Assembly: GCF_000420165.1 (NCBI RefSeq)
Contig: NZ_ATUK01000012.1
Location: 1-64,000 of the forward strand
Direction: 5' to 3'
Length of the DNA: 64,000 nt
DNA from: Thioalkalivibrio sp. AKL19
Lineage (GTDB): Bacteria; Pseudomonadota; Gammaproteobacteria; Ectothiorhodospirales; Ectothiorhodospiraceae
Below are positions 1 to 7,912 of this stretch, piece after piece. The notes below the pieces were generated by a model. The model saw nothing but the letters and a program-made list of their open reading frames with translations. It did no database searches and had not been told where the DNA came from. Position 1 is the first letter of the stretch. Every line of letters starts with the position of its first letter. Made by a program: the position numbers and the translations under genes.

Positions 1-36
1 GGATTCGAATCCCAGAGCGCCGGGGACAACCATGCA

Positions 37-60
37 AAAGGGGCCGCTCGGGCCCCTTTG
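37..60 (-). terminator. Terminator after tRNA-Ser
   Basis: A 9-bp perfect stem, AAAGGGGCC with GGCCCCTTT, closes a 5-nt loop just beyond the CCA end of tRNA-Ser. The flanking A and T runs make it usable from either strand, so it could also end a transcript entering from the left edge. Confidence 0.7.
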
Positions 61-68
61 CTTGAATC

Positions 69-159
69 TGGCGGAGAGGGAGGGATTCGAACCCTCGATA
101 CGGGGTTACCGTATACACACTTTCCAGGCGTGCGCCTTCGACCGCTCGGCCACCTCTCC
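69..159 (-). tRNA. tRNA-Ser (anticodon GGA)
   Basis: On the minus strand a 91-nt class II tRNA can be folded. The acceptor stem GGAGAGG pairs with CCTCTCC, followed by discriminator G and an encoded CCA. The anticodon loop reads CTGGAAA, giving GGA, which reads UCC and UCU. The extra arm is long, with a self-complementary ATACGG/CCGTAT core typical of serine tRNAs, and the T-arm carries the standard GGTTCGAATCC. A terminator hairpin follows and a matching promoter lies about 35 nt upstream, so it looks like a single-gene unit. Confidence 0.95.
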
Positions 160-195
160 GTTTTCCGCAACCGCTACACGGCCACGAAGCGCGGA

Positions 196-224
196 ATCCT
201 AAACCAGGCGCGGCATCGGCGCAA
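196..224 (-). promoter_or_regulatory. Sigma-70-type promoter for tRNA-Ser
   Basis: On the minus strand TTGCGC and TAGGAT are separated by 17 nt. The predicted start lies about 30 nt before the mature tRNA 5' end, a normal leader length for a tRNA gene. No alternative gene in this orientation would use it. This is a consensus match by eye only. Confidence 0.55.
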
Positions 225-254
225 TGCAGGGCCCCAGGGGAAATGCTTGCGCAC

Positions 255-584
255 TCAGGAACCGCCCTTGCCCGGCAGCCCGGGAAACGCGTGCACGTTA
301 CCGCCAGCCGTGCCCGCATCGTGGATGCGGGGCGTCCCGACGGCCGTGACCTCGTCAATCCGGATCAGCGCGTGCATCGGCACATGAAAGCGCTCCACCC
401 CCTCGAACTCGGTGCGCAGTCGCTCCTCCGACGGGTCCACCACCACCTGCGAGCGTTCGCCAAACAACAGGCCCTCGATGGTGACGAACCCGTAGAGCTC
501 GTCCTGGTAGACATCGCGGGCGAACAACTCGTACGTCTTTCCGTTGTTCAGGAAGCTGATGCGGTAGCGAATGTTCTTTTCCAT
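255..584 (-). CDS. DUF1820 family protein
   Basis: A 109-residue soluble protein starting MEKNIRYRISFLNNGKTYEL. The N-terminal half (positively charged start, a short NNGK turn, then YELFARDVYQDEL) matches the small DUF1820 family of gammaproteobacteria, whose function is unknown. The chosen ATG has GGAG 7 nt upstream. Another ATG three codons earlier lacks any ribosome-binding sequence. The gene is divergent from the diiron oxygenase gene at 654. The last 25 residues are Gly/Pro-rich and probably disordered. No membrane segment or metal motif is visible. The family is recalled, not searched. Confidence 0.75.
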   Translation of the reverse strand: MEKNIRYRISFLNNGKTYELFARDVYQDELYGFVTIEGLLFGERSQVVVDPSEERLRTEFEGVERFHVPMHALIRIDEVTAVGTPRIHDAGTAGGNVHAFPGLPGKGGS

Positions 585-653
585 GGGCTCCATAATGGGG
601 GAGCAACCGCAGATTGCAACGGGTTGGCGTTGGTCCATGCGGACAGAGTCGGT

Positions 654-1556
654 ATGATTCCCGCCGTCATCCGCATGGGCCCCGGCACACCAACGATGAA
701 TTCCTCCCAGGAGCTGCTCGATCACCTGAGCCGCAACAGCTCGCCGTACCAGGATCCGCTCACGCGGATTCGCTGGGATGCGCTGTCGTCGGAGGATTTC
801 TGGATCCCGGAAGAGGCCATCTCGCTGTTCGGCACCCCGGAGTACTCCGCCCTGTCCGGCGAGCAGAAACGCCGCCTCTCGCAGTACGAGTTTCTCTATT
901 TCATCAGCGGTGCGCTGTGGCTGGAAGGTCTGTTCATGGAGCGCATCTCGCGCATCTCCATGCACTCGACCGGCCGCCTGGACCGGCTGAACTACCGCCT
1001 GCACGAACTGCGCGAAGAGGCCGGGCACAGTTTGATGTTCATCGAGTTCATGCGCCGCAGCGGCCTGAACCTGCCCGAGAAGCGATTCCCCAAGCCCCGG
1101 CTCGCCACCCTGGTGGGCCGCTTTGCCCCGTTCGAGTCCTCGGTTTTCTGGATCGCGGTCATGATTGGCGAGGAAGTCCCCGACCGCATGAACCGCCTGA
1201 TCCACCAGCGCCGCGAACAGATCAGTCCCACGGTGCATGACGTGGTGACCACCCACATGATCGACGAGGCCCGCCACATGGCGCATGCCCGGGATACGCT
1301 GGAAAGCTGTCTGGACACCCTACCGGCGTGGCAGAAGGCGGCCTACCGTCCGCTGATGCGGCACGTGTTCCGGCAGTTCGTGCACGCCTTCTACTATCCA
1401 ACGGCGGATATCTACCAGTTGGCAGGCCTGCCCGCGGGTCCCGACTACCGGCGGCTTGCCCGCGATAACCCCCGCCGTGCGGCCTTTATCGATACCTGTG
1501 TCGATCCCGCGCTGCAGATCCTCCGCGCCCAGGGGCTGGTGCTGAACTGGCGGTAG
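654..1556 (+). CDS. AurF-like diiron oxygenase family protein
   Basis: A protein of about 300 residues with the signature of a ferritin-like diiron enzyme: EEAGH at residues 121-125, a second glutamate pair (IGEEVPD) near 173, and DEARH at 204-208. These would supply the carboxylate and histidine ligands of a di-iron site. The pattern resembles the AurF/p-aminobenzoate N-oxygenase family (PF11583). Many such proteins outside antibiotic clusters have no assigned substrate, and nothing here suggests an N-oxidation pathway. The start is uncertain: in-frame ATGs lie at 654, 675 and 696, none with a good ribosome-binding site. Conserved-looking sequence begins near residue 15, so 696 is possible. 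No signal peptide is seen, so it is probably cytoplasmic. Confidence 0.7.
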   Translation: MIPAVIRMGPGTPTMNSSQELLDHLSRNSSPYQDPLTRIRWDALSSEDFWIPEEAISLFGTPEYSALSGEQKRRLSQYEFLYFISGALWLEGLFMERISRISMHSTGRLDRLNYRLHELREEAGHSLMFIEFMRRSGLNLPEKRFPKPRLATLVGRFAPFESSVFWIAVMIGEEVPDRMNRLIHQRREQISPTVHDVVTTHMIDEARHMAHARDTLESCLDTLPAWQKAAYRPLMRHVFRQFVHAFYYPTADIYQLAGLPAGPDYRRLARDNPRRAAFIDTCVDPALQILRAQGLVLNWR

Positions 1557-1605
1557 CGGCAGCGCACCGGACCCGCGGTCACGCTGCCTGCATGACCGAT
1601 TGGGT

Positions 1606-3171
1606 ATGATCAGGCCCATGGCCCCGTACCTCCACCTCCGCCCGCCGAGCACCACGTGGCGCCAGATCGAACTGGGCCTCTTTGTCGTGCTGCTGGTCAT
1701 GATCGGCCTGCGGGTATGGTTCCAGCCGCCCTCGGCCCTGCAGCAGCTTACGTTCCGCGAAGAGTTGCAGGTGGTGCTGGTCGAAAATCCGCTTGGGCGC
1801 TCGGAACTGGCGGCCACCAACGGTCACGGCCAGCTGGAACTGGACCTCCTGCACGGCTTTGCGCGGGAACTGGGCACCCGCATCCGGGTGACCCGGGTGG
1901 AGACGGCGGCCGAGGCGCACCGTCGGCTGCGCGAACAGCGCGTGGACCTGGCCGCCGGGCTGCTGGTGGCCCCCGACGACCCGTCGATCAAGGCAGGCCC
2001 GGAGATCCTCGCCATCCAGCAGGTCCTCGCCTTCTGGCGCGGGAACGAATCCACCGCCGCCCTGCCGTCCCTCACCGATCTGCCAGCCGGGACGCGGCTG
2101 GGGTTCACCGCCCAGTCGCCCCTGCCGGAGCGCCTGCGCCTGTACGTGGCCGGGGTCGACGACGACCCGGCACCGTACGCCATACCGGAACAGGACCCCG
2201 GTGCCGAGTCCGCGGATCGGGAGAGGCCCGGCCGGGAAGACGATATGGCGCACGTGCCGGCCGTAGAACTGATCCCCATGGGCACCGCCGAGGCACTGCG
2301 CCAGGCCCTGGCCGCGGGCGATATCGACTACGCCCTGATGAACTCGCTGGAATTCGGTCGCCTGCGGCGGCTGCACCCCGAACTGCGCACGGCACACGAA
2401 TTCGAGACCGGAGCTACCGTCACCTGGCTGTTCCCGTCCGGGTTCGACCGCAGCCTGATCGACGCGGCGGAGCGTTTTGTCGAACGTCTGCGCGAAAACC
2501 GGGAACTGGAGCTGCTGAGCGACCGATACCTCGGACACCTGGAGATCCACGGCCTGGTGGACGCCCTGACCTTCGCCCGCCGGGTGGAAAATCGCCTGGG
2601 CCGTTTTCGCGAGCTGTTCGAGCGCGCGGGCGAGGAGTACGGCCTGGACTGGCGCTTTATCGCCGCGGTGGCCTATCAGGAATCGCACTGGAATGCGGAT
2701 GCGGTCTCCCCGACCGGGGTCCGCGGGCTGATGATGCTGACCCAGGACACCGCCGCCGGACTCGGCGTCGAGGACCGCACCGACCCGGCATCCAGTGTGG
2801 ATGGCGGCACTCGCTACCTGCTGGATCTGCGCGAACGCCTTCCGGAACGCATCCCGGAACCCGACCGAACCTGGATGACGCTGGCCGCCTACAACGTGGG
2901 CCTCGGCCACCTTCACGATGCGCGGCGCCTGGCCGAGGCCAATGGCGATGATCCGGATCGCTGGCTGGACGTAATGCAGTGGCTCCCGCGCCTGGCCGAC
3001 CCCGAATGGTACGAGCGCACCCGCTACGGCTACGCGCGTGGCTGGGAGCCGGTGGTCTACGTGCAGAACATTCGCAGCTACTACGACAAACTGATCCAGC
3101 GCTTCCCCGAGAGCAATGACCATGCGCAACCGGCTCCCGAGCTCTACCGAAGGGTCCCGCTGTCGCTCTAG
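1606..3171 (+). CDS. mltF: Membrane-bound lytic murein transglycosylase F
   Basis: A 521-residue enzyme predicted to cleave peptidoglycan between MurNAc and GlcNAc, leaving 1,6-anhydromuropeptides. An N-terminal hydrophobic segment (about residues 20-38, LGLFVVLLVMIGL) acts as anchor or signal. A periplasmic solute-binding-like domain (about 45-310) follows, then an SLT lysozyme-like domain with YQESHWN, whose glutamate at about residue 359 is the expected catalytic acid. Downstream come the SPTGVRGLMMLT motif and the AAYNVGLGH motif typical of family 1 transglycosylases. This two-domain layout matches MltF. ATG at 1618 is an alternative start. The TAG stop lies inside the left terminal repeat of the adjoining MITE-like element, so the last codon or codons may have been changed by insertion. 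Confidence 0.88.
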   Translation: MIRPMAPYLHLRPPSTTWRQIELGLFVVLLVMIGLRVWFQPPSALQQLTFREELQVVLVENPLGRSELAATNGHGQLELDLLHGFARELGTRIRVTRVETAAEAHRRLREQRVDLAAGLLVAPDDPSIKAGPEILAIQQVLAFWRGNESTAALPSLTDLPAGTRLGFTAQSPLPERLRLYVAGVDDDPAPYAIPEQDPGAESADRERPGREDDMAHVPAVELIPMGTAEALRQALAAGDIDYALMNSLEFGRLRRLHPELRTAHEFETGATVTWLFPSGFDRSLIDAAERFVERLRENRELELLSDRYLGHLEIHGLVDALTFARRVENRLGRFRELFERAGEEYGLDWRFIAAVAYQESHWNADAVSPTGVRGLMMLTQDTAAGLGVEDRTDPASSVDGGTRYLLDLRERLPERIPEPDRTWMTLAAYNVGLGHLHDARRLAEANGDDPDRWLDVMQWLPRLADPEWYERTRYGYARGWEPVVYVQNIRSYYDKLIQRFPESNDHAQPAPELYRRVPLSL

Positions 3172-3440
3172 GGAAACACTGATCCATGTACACACTCGCG
3201 CTCGAGTCGCTTTTGCGTGCGAACAAGGCGCGGTGACTGCCGTGCAGTCATTCTGCACAAAGGAACCGCAACGCCGTGCGCGCGCAAAAGCGGCCGAGCC
3301 CCTTGGGGTTGGCACCCCAGGTTCCCCGATCCGGCGTTGCGCCGCTTGCGGGTAGAACCACTACCCGCTGCACGACGCGCCTTGTCTCGGAAAACCTGGG
3401 GTACCAACGCGAGTGTGTACATGGATCAGTGTTTCCCTAG
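3168..3440. mobile_element. MITE-like element with 33-bp perfect terminal inverted repeats
   Basis: Positions 3168-3200 and 3408-3440 are perfect inverted repeats (33/33), beginning CTAGGGAAACACTGATCC. The 207 bp between them contains no credible gene but has two further nested arms: 3201-3221 with about 3281-3298, and 3309-3329 with 3387-3407. Short perfect hairpins sit inside each arm (3235-3249 and 3348-3368). The outer end is TA or CTAG, so a TA target duplication (as for IS630/Tc1-mariner) or a CTAG duplication is possible; the palindrome hides the boundary. No transposase is present, so movement would need one in trans. The element supplies the stop codon of mltF. Confidence 0.7.
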
Positions 3441-3586
3441 GTGTGATCTCTCAATAGGTTGTCCACGGGGCGAGTTCGAATCCTGGCCGGTCCACGCGCA
3501 TCCCGGGCACGGCTGCTCGCGGGCCAACCCTGGATCAATCCCGAGCGCTCGCGCGTCTATTCTCGAATCCCGCCACCAAGGTTTCC
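3441..3586. other. Intergenic spacer with a tRNA T-arm-like fragment
   Basis: This spacer precedes the thioredoxin-fusion gene. Near 3472 it contains GAGTTCGAATCCTGG followed by CCGGTCCA, which resembles the T-arm and acceptor 3' end of a tRNA, but no upstream tRNA body can be folded. It could be a decayed tRNA or attachment-site remnant, or chance. Nothing else was recognised here. Confidence 0.25.
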
Positions 3587-4894
3587 ATGACTCGCCCCAT
3601 TACCGCAGTACTGCTCGCTATGCTACCTCTTGTCTGGACGCCGTTCACGGCCGTGGCCCAGGCACCCGCCGACACTGCAGGCGCCGTGGATGCGTCCGCC
3701 GCGATCGAAGCCGGCGGTACCGAAGTGCCGATAGAACGCTACCGCGTCGCGGGTGACGCGGTCCTGCTGTGGTTTCCCTCCGAACACGGCGTCCAGGACG
3801 GGCACCGGGAACAGGCCCTGGCCCTTCAGGCGTCCGGGGTCGAGGTCTGGCTGGCCGATCCGTTCACCGGCCACTTCCTGCCCGAGGCGGCGTCCAGCTT
3901 CGACGACATGCCCACTGCCACGGTGGCGGAGCTGATCGAGGCGGCGCACGCCGACACCGGCCGCCCGGTTTTCGCGTTCGGGCACGACCGTGCCCTGCCC
4001 TGGCTGCTCACCGGGCTCTATCAATGGCAGCAGGCTCACCCCGGTGCGGATCACCTGGGCGGCCTCCTGATGGCCAGCCCCTTCCTGCACACCGGCGCGG
4101 ACACGGAGGCGACCGAACTGCAGCCCATCGTCGGGCTGACCAACCTGCCGGTGTACATCCTGCAGCCCGAACAATCGCCCCAGCGCCAGCAACTCGGGCG
4201 GGTTCGCGCCGGGCTTGCCGAGAGCGGCAGCGCGGTAGGCGTCCGTCTGCTCGCCGACATCCGCGACCGGTTCTTTTTCCGTCCGGACGCCACGGAAGGG
4301 GAGCGGCTGGCAAGCGAGACCTTCCATCGCGAGATCGTCTTCGGCATGGAGCTGTTGTCGCGTCTACCCCGCCAGCGGATGCCCGCGGTCGCCGATGCCG
4401 ACACGGACCTGGCCGTACGAACCCCCAGCGGCACCGACGCACAACTTAATGCCCTGGAGGAACCCGTGGTGGCCCCGCCACTGAAGCGCTCCGACCTGGA
4501 GGGCAACATCCACCGCCTGGAGGACTATCGCGGCGAGGTGGTGCTGATCAACTTCTGGGCCAGCTGGTGTCCGCCCTGCGTACACGAGATGCCCTCCATG
4601 CAGCTGCTGGAGGACGAACTGCGCGATGAAGGCTTCCGCATCCTGGCGGTGAACCTCGGCGAGGACGAGGACACCATCGGCCGCTTCATCGAGGACGAAG
4701 TGCAAACGGAATTCACCATCCTCCTCGACCCGGATCAGGATTCGCTCGAAGACTGGCGCGCCATGGCCTACCCCACCAGCTACGTCGTCGACCGCGAAGG
4801 CCGCCTGCGCTACTACCTGTTCGGCGCCATCGAATGGACTGAACCCGGCGTGATCGGCCAGATCCGCGAACTCCTTGAAGAAGATGATTCATAG
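3587..4894 (+). CDS. Secreted hydrolase-like/thioredoxin (TlpA-type) fusion protein
   Basis: A 435-residue protein with a Sec signal peptide (residues 1-25, cleavage after AVAQA). Residues about 40-270 resemble an alpha/beta-hydrolase fold, but the expected nucleophile elbow reads FGHDRA instead of GxSxG, so hydrolase activity is doubtful. Residues about 300-435 form a TlpA/ResA-like thioredoxin domain with WASWCPPC (Cys328 and Cys331) and the cis-proline strand YPTSYVV. The domain probably reduces or exchanges disulfides in the periplasm. A paralogue with the same layout lies at 5974-7263 in the opposite direction, and a secreted rhodanese gene lies between them. The combination suggests periplasmic thiol or sulfane-sulfur handling, which is inference. 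Confidence 0.75.
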   Translation: MTRPITAVLLAMLPLVWTPFTAVAQAPADTAGAVDASAAIEAGGTEVPIERYRVAGDAVLLWFPSEHGVQDGHREQALALQASGVEVWLADPFTGHFLPEAASSFDDMPTATVAELIEAAHADTGRPVFAFGHDRALPWLLTGLYQWQQAHPGADHLGGLLMASPFLHTGADTEATELQPIVGLTNLPVYILQPEQSPQRQQLGRVRAGLAESGSAVGVRLLADIRDRFFFRPDATEGERLASETFHREIVFGMELLSRLPRQRMPAVADADTDLAVRTPSGTDAQLNALEEPVVAPPLKRSDLEGNIHRLEDYRGEVVLINFWASWCPPCVHEMPSMQLLEDELRDEGFRILAVNLGEDEDTIGRFIEDEVQTEFTILLDPDQDSLEDWRAMAYPTSYVVDREGRLRYYLFGAIEWTEPGVIGQIRELLEEDDS

Positions 4895-5135
4895 GAACCG
4901 GGGGCCGCAGAACCGGCACATTCCCGGCAGCGCTCGGCACCGGGGGAACACTGACCGAAGCGACCCCGCCTTGGCGCATCCGGCATCCGGACGCTTTCCG
5001 CCGGGCCCCTGCGGCGGGCAGCCCGTCCCGCAAGAAACCGGACCCGGACAGCCCCGACGCGCGTGCGGTCTTGCGTGCGGACGCTGCCAGCCGGGCCTAT
5101 CTTCAGGATTGGGGGCACGCGAACCGGAGATGGCC

Positions 5136-5810
5136 ATGAAGACACGCCGGAGCACAGGAACAGCCGCACTCCCACTACTCGCGATCGCGGGATTCTGGCT
5201 CGCGTTACCGGCATTCGCGGAGGTGGAGGTCGGCATCACCACCGACCTTTCCGAGTTCGAGGTACTCCACGGCGACGAGCGTGTGACGGTGTCTCGCGAC
5301 CAGGACACCTTCGCGACGATCGACCTCGACTACGCGCAGATCGCACGCCCCTGCCCGCCCTTCTGCATTCAGCCGATGAGCCTTGGACGCGGCGTCGAGA
5401 CACTGGGTGAACTGGAGTTCATCGACTATCTGCAACAGACCACCGAGCGCGACGACCTGGTGATCATTGACTCGCGCACGCCGCGCGAGTACCGCCGCGG
5501 CACCATCCCGGGGGCCGTCAACATCCCCTGGGACCGGCTGCACTTCGCTTCCGGGGCCGACCCGGACGACGTGCGCAACGTGCTGACCGAAGACTTCGGC
5601 GCAATCTTCGACGGCGACTTCTACAACTTCAGCCGCGCGAAGACCCTGGTGCTTTTCTGCAACGGCCCCTGGTGCGGCCAGTCCCCCACCAACGTCCGCA
5701 CCCTGACCAACCTCGGCTACCCGGCCGAACGCATCAAGTGGTACCGCGGCGGCATGCAGATGTGGCACGCCTTCGGCCTGACGATTGTTGAAGGCGAGAC
5801 CGACGACTAG
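5136..5810 (+). CDS. Secreted rhodanese-domain protein
   Basis: A 224-residue protein with a signal peptide ending in LPAFA (about residue 27). The rhodanese domain occupies about residues 90-215, with DSRTPREYRRGTIPGAVNIP before the active site and the loop CNGPWCGQS carrying Cys175 and Cys180. Cys175 is in the position of the persulfide-forming cysteine; the second cysteine could form a disulfide with it. A further pair, CPPFC, lies near residue 74. The ATG at 5136 has GGAG 6 nt upstream. The gene sits between two thioredoxin-fusion paralogues, which could reduce its cysteine persulfide or disulfide. The substrate is unknown; sulfur transfer in the periplasm is likely. Confidence 0.82.
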   Translation: MKTRRSTGTAALPLLAIAGFWLALPAFAEVEVGITTDLSEFEVLHGDERVTVSRDQDTFATIDLDYAQIARPCPPFCIQPMSLGRGVETLGELEFIDYLQQTTERDDLVIIDSRTPREYRRGTIPGAVNIPWDRLHFASGADPDDVRNVLTEDFGAIFDGDFYNFSRAKTLVLFCNGPWCGQSPTNVRTLTNLGYPAERIKWYRGGMQMWHAFGLTIVEGETDD

Positions 5811-5830
5811 CCCAAGAGGACGTCGACCCC

Positions 5831-5926
5831 GTCATTGCGAGCGCAGCGAAGCAATCAGCCCGCTGAGGGCACCGCCATATGCGCGATCAAGGCCCCACTG
5901 GATTGCTTCTCTGCGCTCGCAACGAC
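5831..5926. repeat. REP-like inverted repeat (GTCATTGCGAG family)
   Basis: GTCATTGCGAGCGCAGCGAA and following bases at 5831-5856 are matched by an imperfect inverted copy at 5901-5926. The pair lies between two convergent genes and could fold into a bidirectional hairpin. Related copies occur at 23513-23550 and 63734-63846. This sequence family is very common between genes in many proteobacteria. Confidence 0.65.
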
Positions 5927-5973
5927 CGGGTGAGTGGCCGAATCAGCGATGACTCCGCCTGCCTGCCCGCAAG

Positions 5974-7263
5974 CTACTGCTGCTCCGCCATCAGGGCCTC
6001 GACGATGCCGATCACGTCGGGGTCGTCCCATTCGATGGCGCTGTTGACCGAAAAGCGCACGCGGCCATCACGGCCGAGGATGAACGAGCTGGGGAAGGCG
6101 AACACGCGCCAGTCAGCGGCGACCCGGCCGTCGAAGTCCATCAGGACCGGGAAGTCCACCTGTACCTCGTCCATGAAGGCGGTAATGTGCTCCGCGCTCT
6201 CCTGGTAGTTGACCGAAACGATGGCAAATCCGTCTCCCAGGGTCTCGGCCATGCGGTTCATCGACGGGATCTCGTGTACGCAGGGCGGGCACCAGCTGGC
6301 CCAGAAATTCAGCAGCACCACCTGCCCTGCGTAATCGGACAGCGACTGCTCGTCACCCAGGTGATCGGTGAGCGTGAAGTCATTCACGGGTGGCCGCTGA
6401 TCGCGCGCCACCAGCCCCCGACCGGCCTCGATGTCACGCGCAGTCTCGGGCATCGGCGCGGCCTCCAGCGGGCGCCGGACACTGGCGAGAAGCCGGCCCG
6501 CCTGCAGCAACTGCGCGGGCAGTCGCCCGGCCGCGGCGGCCTCCTCCGGCTCGGGCTCGGAACGGCGCAGGTAGTAGAAATCGCGCACGTCCGGGACCAT
6601 CTGGACGAACACCGCACTGCCGCCGCGGCGCAGGTCGGCGAGGATCTCGTCGAGGTGCCAGCGATAGACGCCCTGGGTCGGCTGCAGCAGGTAGACGGGC
6701 AGGCTGGTGGCCTGCACGACGTCCACGAACTCCGCGGGCGCACCAGCCACCGGGGTGTCCACCATGAGGTTGGGGAAGGCCAGTGCCGCACCGAGCACGT
6801 AGGCTGCCTCGGGCCCGTCTTCCTGCCACTGGCGCAGCCCTCGCAGGGCCGTGATGGCCGGACGGCCCGAGGCCACCAGCATCACCTGCTTGCCGGTCTG
6901 CGTGTTCGCGGCGCGCAGCAGCGCGGCAACGCTGACACCGTCCAGGCTGCGCATGCTCTCGTTGGTGCGAGGGAGGAAGTGGGCATCCAGCAGATCCACC
7001 TGCCAGACCTCTATACCCATCGCGGCCAGCTCGTGGCCGAAGCGCGCATGGTTGGCGTGTTCGCCCGCCTGCGGCAGCAGCCAGAGATAGAGGCGGTCGC
7101 CGGCGGCCGGGTACACGGTGACGTCCAGGCCGACGCCTGCGGGATCGGTGACTGTCAACGTGCGCGGTTCAATCTCTCCGGCACTCGCCGGCGAGAGCAG
7201 GAGAAGCAGAGACAGCAGCAGGTACACGCACGGCAGGAATCGTATCGACACGCGGGCATCCAT
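5974..7263 (-). CDS. Secreted hydrolase-like/thioredoxin (TlpA-type) fusion protein, paralogue
   Basis: A 429-residue protein (ATG at 7263; a TTG precedes it) with a signal peptide ending near SPASAGE. It has the same two-part layout as the product at 3587-4894: a hydrolase-like region (about residues 40-265) and a C-terminal thioredoxin domain with WASWCPPC (Cys325, Cys328), VHEIPSM and FPSSF. The motif in place of the hydrolase elbow reads VASGRPA, which again lacks GxSxG. Shared phrases include DAHFLPRTNES versus DPFTGHFLPEAAS, VYLLQPTQ versus VYILQPEQ and RDFYYLR versus RDRFFFR. The two genes are therefore duplicates that have diverged considerably. It is convergent with the rhodanese gene across a REP-like repeat. 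Confidence 0.75.
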   Translation of the reverse strand: MDARVSIRFLPCVYLLLSLLLLLSPASAGEIEPRTLTVTDPAGVGLDVTVYPAAGDRLYLWLLPQAGEHANHARFGHELAAMGIEVWQVDLLDAHFLPRTNESMRSLDGVSVAALLRAANTQTGKQVMLVASGRPAITALRGLRQWQEDGPEAAYVLGAALAFPNLMVDTPVAGAPAEFVDVVQATSLPVYLLQPTQGVYRWHLDEILADLRRGGSAVFVQMVPDVRDFYYLRRSEPEPEEAAAAGRLPAQLLQAGRLLASVRRPLEAAPMPETARDIEAGRGLVARDQRPPVNDFTLTDHLGDEQSLSDYAGQVVLLNFWASWCPPCVHEIPSMNRMAETLGDGFAIVSVNYQESAEHITAFMDEVQVDFPVLMDFDGRVAADWRVFAFPSSFILGRDGRVRFSVNSAIEWDDPDVIGIVEALMAEQQ

Positions 7264-7338
7264 CAAGGGAACCGACCGCGACTATAGCGCCCCGCCCCGT
7301 CTGCGGGAATGCCGCGCGCAGAGCCCGCGCGGGTGGCG

Positions 7339-7911
7339 TCAGCGCGGGTGCGTGTGCCGGTAGGTCCGCAGGCGGCGGGTCTTCTCCACCATGCGCCAGA
7401 GAGAACGGCTGTTGTTGTAGCGCGAGACATGCTGCAGCGGCACCCAGAGGATGTCATGCGACTCGTGGCTGCCGGGCACCGGCAAACGGTCGTCGATCTC
7501 GAGCAGGAAGCGCACGTCGATGTGCTCGTGCATGGGGAAATGCGGGCTGGCCGGGATGGTGTGGATGTCGAGGTCGAAGACATCCTCCTCCACCAGGCGG
7601 ATCTGCTCGGGGGCCAGACCGGTCTCTTCGTGGGTCTCGCGCAGGGCCACCTGCAGGATGTCGGCCTGGCCGTCGGCATGCCCGCCCGGCTGGAACCAGC
7701 GGTGGTGCTTGCCGTGCAGCAGCAGCAGGGCCTGTTCGCGGTCGGGGCTGACCACCCAGGCGGAACCGGTCACATGCGCGGGCAGGAGGTCGCAGTGGAA
7801 GCAGTCCGGGTGCTCGCTGACGAACTCCAGGGCGCGACGGACGTATCCGGCCTCCTCGATGAAGGTCGTCTGGTGTCGGGCGAGCAGGTCCAGCAGCTGG
7901 GCGCGATGCAT
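7339..7911 (-). CDS. NUDIX hydrolase
   Basis: A 190-residue protein with a full Nudix box at about residues 77-98: GGHADGQ followed by RETHEETGL, matching Gx5Ex7REUxEExGU apart from the residue where the first glutamate is expected (aspartate or glutamine here). It should hydrolyse a nucleoside diphosphate linked to some group X using Mg2+. The substrate cannot be read from sequence. The ATG begins 1 nt after the stop codon of the upstream CsoS1D-like gene, so the two are almost certainly co-translated. Whether this links it to carboxysome or ribulose-bisphosphate metabolism is unknown. The C-terminus ends in a His/Arg-rich tail (RTYRHTHPR). Confidence 0.85.
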   Translation of the reverse strand: MHRAQLLDLLARHQTTFIEEAGYVRRALEFVSEHPDCFHCDLLPAHVTGSAWVVSPDREQALLLLHGKHHRWFQPGGHADGQADILQVALRETHEETGLAPEQIRLVEEDVFDLDIHTIPASPHFPMHEHIDVRFLLEIDDRLPVPGSHESHDILWVPLQHVSRYNNSRSLWRMVEKTRRLRTYRHTHPR

Positions 7912-7912
7912 C

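Noticed and set aside
1-36. Possible tRNA 3' end at the left edge (GGATTCGAATCC followed later by ACCA)
   Set aside because: The base before TTC is A rather than the invariant G, the distance to ACCA does not fit an acceptor stem, and the upstream part is outside the window.
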